Source: Euryhalocaulis sp050486445
Lineage (GTDB): Bacteria > Pseudomonadota > Alphaproteobacteria > Caulobacterales > Maricaulaceae
Direction of reading: 5' to 3'
Length of the DNA stretch: 64,000 nucleotides
Assembly: GCA_050486445.1 (NCBI GenBank)
Contig: JBJHDH010000014.1
Location: 1 to 64,000 of the forward strand
In this document: piece after piece, positions 63,040 to 64,000 of the stretch
How the letters are laid out: each line of letters opens with the position of its first letter
How positions within the stretch are numbered: position 1 is the first letter of the stretch
Notes under the pieces: model-generated
The model's input: the letters and a program-made list of their open reading frames with translations, nothing else
Told to the model about the DNA's origin: nothing
Databases searched by the model: none
Made by a program: the position numbers and the translations under genes

Positions 63040-64000
63040 ATGACCGGACAGAGCCAATCCGGCCCGGACGCGGCCGCTCTGCGCGCCGTCCTGGGGCCCA
63101 CCAATACAGGCAAGACCCATCTGGCGGTGGAACGGATGCTGGGCCATCGCAGCGGCATGATCGGCCTGCCGCTGCGCCTGCTGGCCCGGGAAATCTATGA
63201 CCGGGTGCGGGCGCGGGCCGGCGATTCCGCCACGGCGCTGGTCACCGGCGAGGAGCGCATCGTTCCCCCCGGCGCGCGCTATTGGGTCTGCACCGTCGAG
63301 GCGATGCCACTGGAGCGCGAGGTGGATTTTCTGGCGGTGGACGAGGCCCAGCTCTGCGCCGATCCGGAGCGGGGCCATGTGTTCACCCACCGGATGCTGC
63401 ATGCGCGCGGAACGGCGGAGACCATGCTGCTGGGCGCGGAGACGCTGGGCCCGCTGGTGCGCCGCCTGCTGCCCGGCGTGCGGACCGAGACGCGGGAGCG
63501 GTTCTCCGCCCTCACCTGGACTGGCCGCCAGCGGCTGACCGCCCTGCCCCGGCGCAGCGCGGTCGTGGCGTTCAGCGCCGCCGAGGTTTACGCCATCGCC
63601 GAAATTCTGCGGCGCAAGCGCGGCGGCGCGGCGGTGGTGATGGGCGCGCTCAGCCCGCGCACGCGCAATGCGCAGGTGGATCTGTTTCAGAACGGCGAGG
63701 TGGATTTCATCGTCGCCACCGACGCCATCGGCATGGGCCTTAATCTGGAGATTGACCATGTCGCCTTCGCCAGCCTGTCGAAATTCGACGGGCGGAAGCG
63801 GCGGCGCCTGCGTCCCTCCGAGATGGGTCAGATCGCCGGGCGCGCCGGCCGGTTCCGCAATCGCGGAACCTTTGGCGTCACCGGCGACGCGCCGGAGCTG
63901 GAGCCCGATGACATCCGCCGGCTGGAAACGCACAGTTTCAAGCCGCTGGACCATGCGCTGTGGCGCAATTTCGCGCTGGAGCTTTCCAGCGTCGACGCGC
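63040..64000 (+). CDS. Suv3-like superfamily II RNA helicase, 5' part
   Basis: At least 320 residues, running off the right edge. Motif I is LGPTNTGKTHLAVERML, motif II is DEAQ (FLAVDEAQLCADPERGHVFTHRML), and motifs V and VI are FIVATDAIGMGLNLEIDHVAF and MGQIAGRAGRFRNRG. This set, with the early LRLLAREIYDRV segment, matches the bacterial relatives of mitochondrial Suv3. The ATG at 63040 begins TGQSQSGPDAAALRAVLG and has a GGGAGCGGGG stretch upstream. In this class the gene is often followed by an S4-domain protein, which would lie outside the window. Confidence 0.92.
   Translation, partial: MTGQSQSGPDAAALRAVLGPTNTGKTHLAVERMLGHRSGMIGLPLRLLAREIYDRVRARAGDSATALVTGEERIVPPGARYWVCTVEAMPLEREVDFLAVDEAQLCADPERGHVFTHRMLHARGTAETMLLGAETLGPLVRRLLPGVRTETRERFSALTWTGRQRLTALPRRSAVVAFSAAEVYAIAEILRRKRGGAAVVMGALSPRTRNAQVDLFQNGEVDFIVATDAIGMGLNLEIDHVAFASLSKFDGRKRRRLRPSEMGQIAGRAGRFRNRGTFGVTGDAPELEPDDIRRLETHSFKPLDHALWRNFALELSSVDA

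Overview
The window is a GC-rich chromosomal segment from an alphaproteobacterium. It carries cckA (the CtrA-pathway hybrid kinase) directly behind flagellar export genes, TTAACCAT-type CtrA sites at flagellar promoters, a GTTC-N7-GTTC SOS box before recA, two large TonB-dependent receptors and a NadQ-like NAD repressor. This set fits the Caulobacterales/Maricaulales/Parvularculales side of the class; the genus cannot be told from the sequence alone.

Layout. 1-1.4 kb: right end of an integrated element, with a tyrosine integrase next to a displaced 3' fragment of tRNA-Leu(UAA). 1.5-10.7 kb: a small secreted protein, a TonB-dependent receptor, and a divergent FecI/FecR/receptor surface-signalling set. 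10.7-19.3 kb: SLC13-type permease, recA, alaS and cckA. 19.4-24.1 kb: flagellar genes in two divergent units (flgB-flgC-fliE-fliQ-fliR-flhB, running on towards cckA, and fliO-fliP). 24.1-24.9 kb: a non-coding stretch with nested inverted repeats and tandem terminator-like hairpins. 24.9-31 kb: a LysR regulator with an apparent CTG start, trxB, an acyltransferase, an M3 peptidase and small proteins. 31-35.6 kb: yqeY-like gene, dnaG and rpoD. 35.7-45.7 kb: carA and carB, separated by an orphan substrate-binding protein, a subtilase and a Sel1 protein, then greA. 45.8-54.4 kb: accessory and housekeeping genes (GNAT, TetR, a duplicated secreted protein, nrdB with two tiny membrane proteins, a MarR-linked DUF1428/GST/VOC cluster, an MNT/HepT pair, an O-methyltransferase). 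54.4-58.4 kb: nadA, a secreted protein gene, nadB and nadC. 58.5-64 kb: NfeD-slipin pair, NadQ-like regulator with an HD hydrolase, rpmB, and a Suv3-like RNA helicase cut by the window end.

The best-supported regulatory stories are: (1) the nad operon has a good -35/-10 promoter with a TTGCTC-N5-GAGCAA palindrome just after the -10, and the probable repressor (NadQ-like) is encoded 2.5 kb away; (2) flagellar export genes and cckA lie in one run behind CtrA-like sites; (3) MarR and the DUF1428/GST/VOC genes diverge from an operator palindrome. I found no CRISPR array, complete insertion sequence, rRNA or intact tRNA. Much of the window is ordinary core genome; the least explained parts are the 24.1-24.9 kb RNA-like region, the duplicated 615-residue secreted protein, the secreted protein inside the nad operon, and the small membrane proteins behind nrdB.
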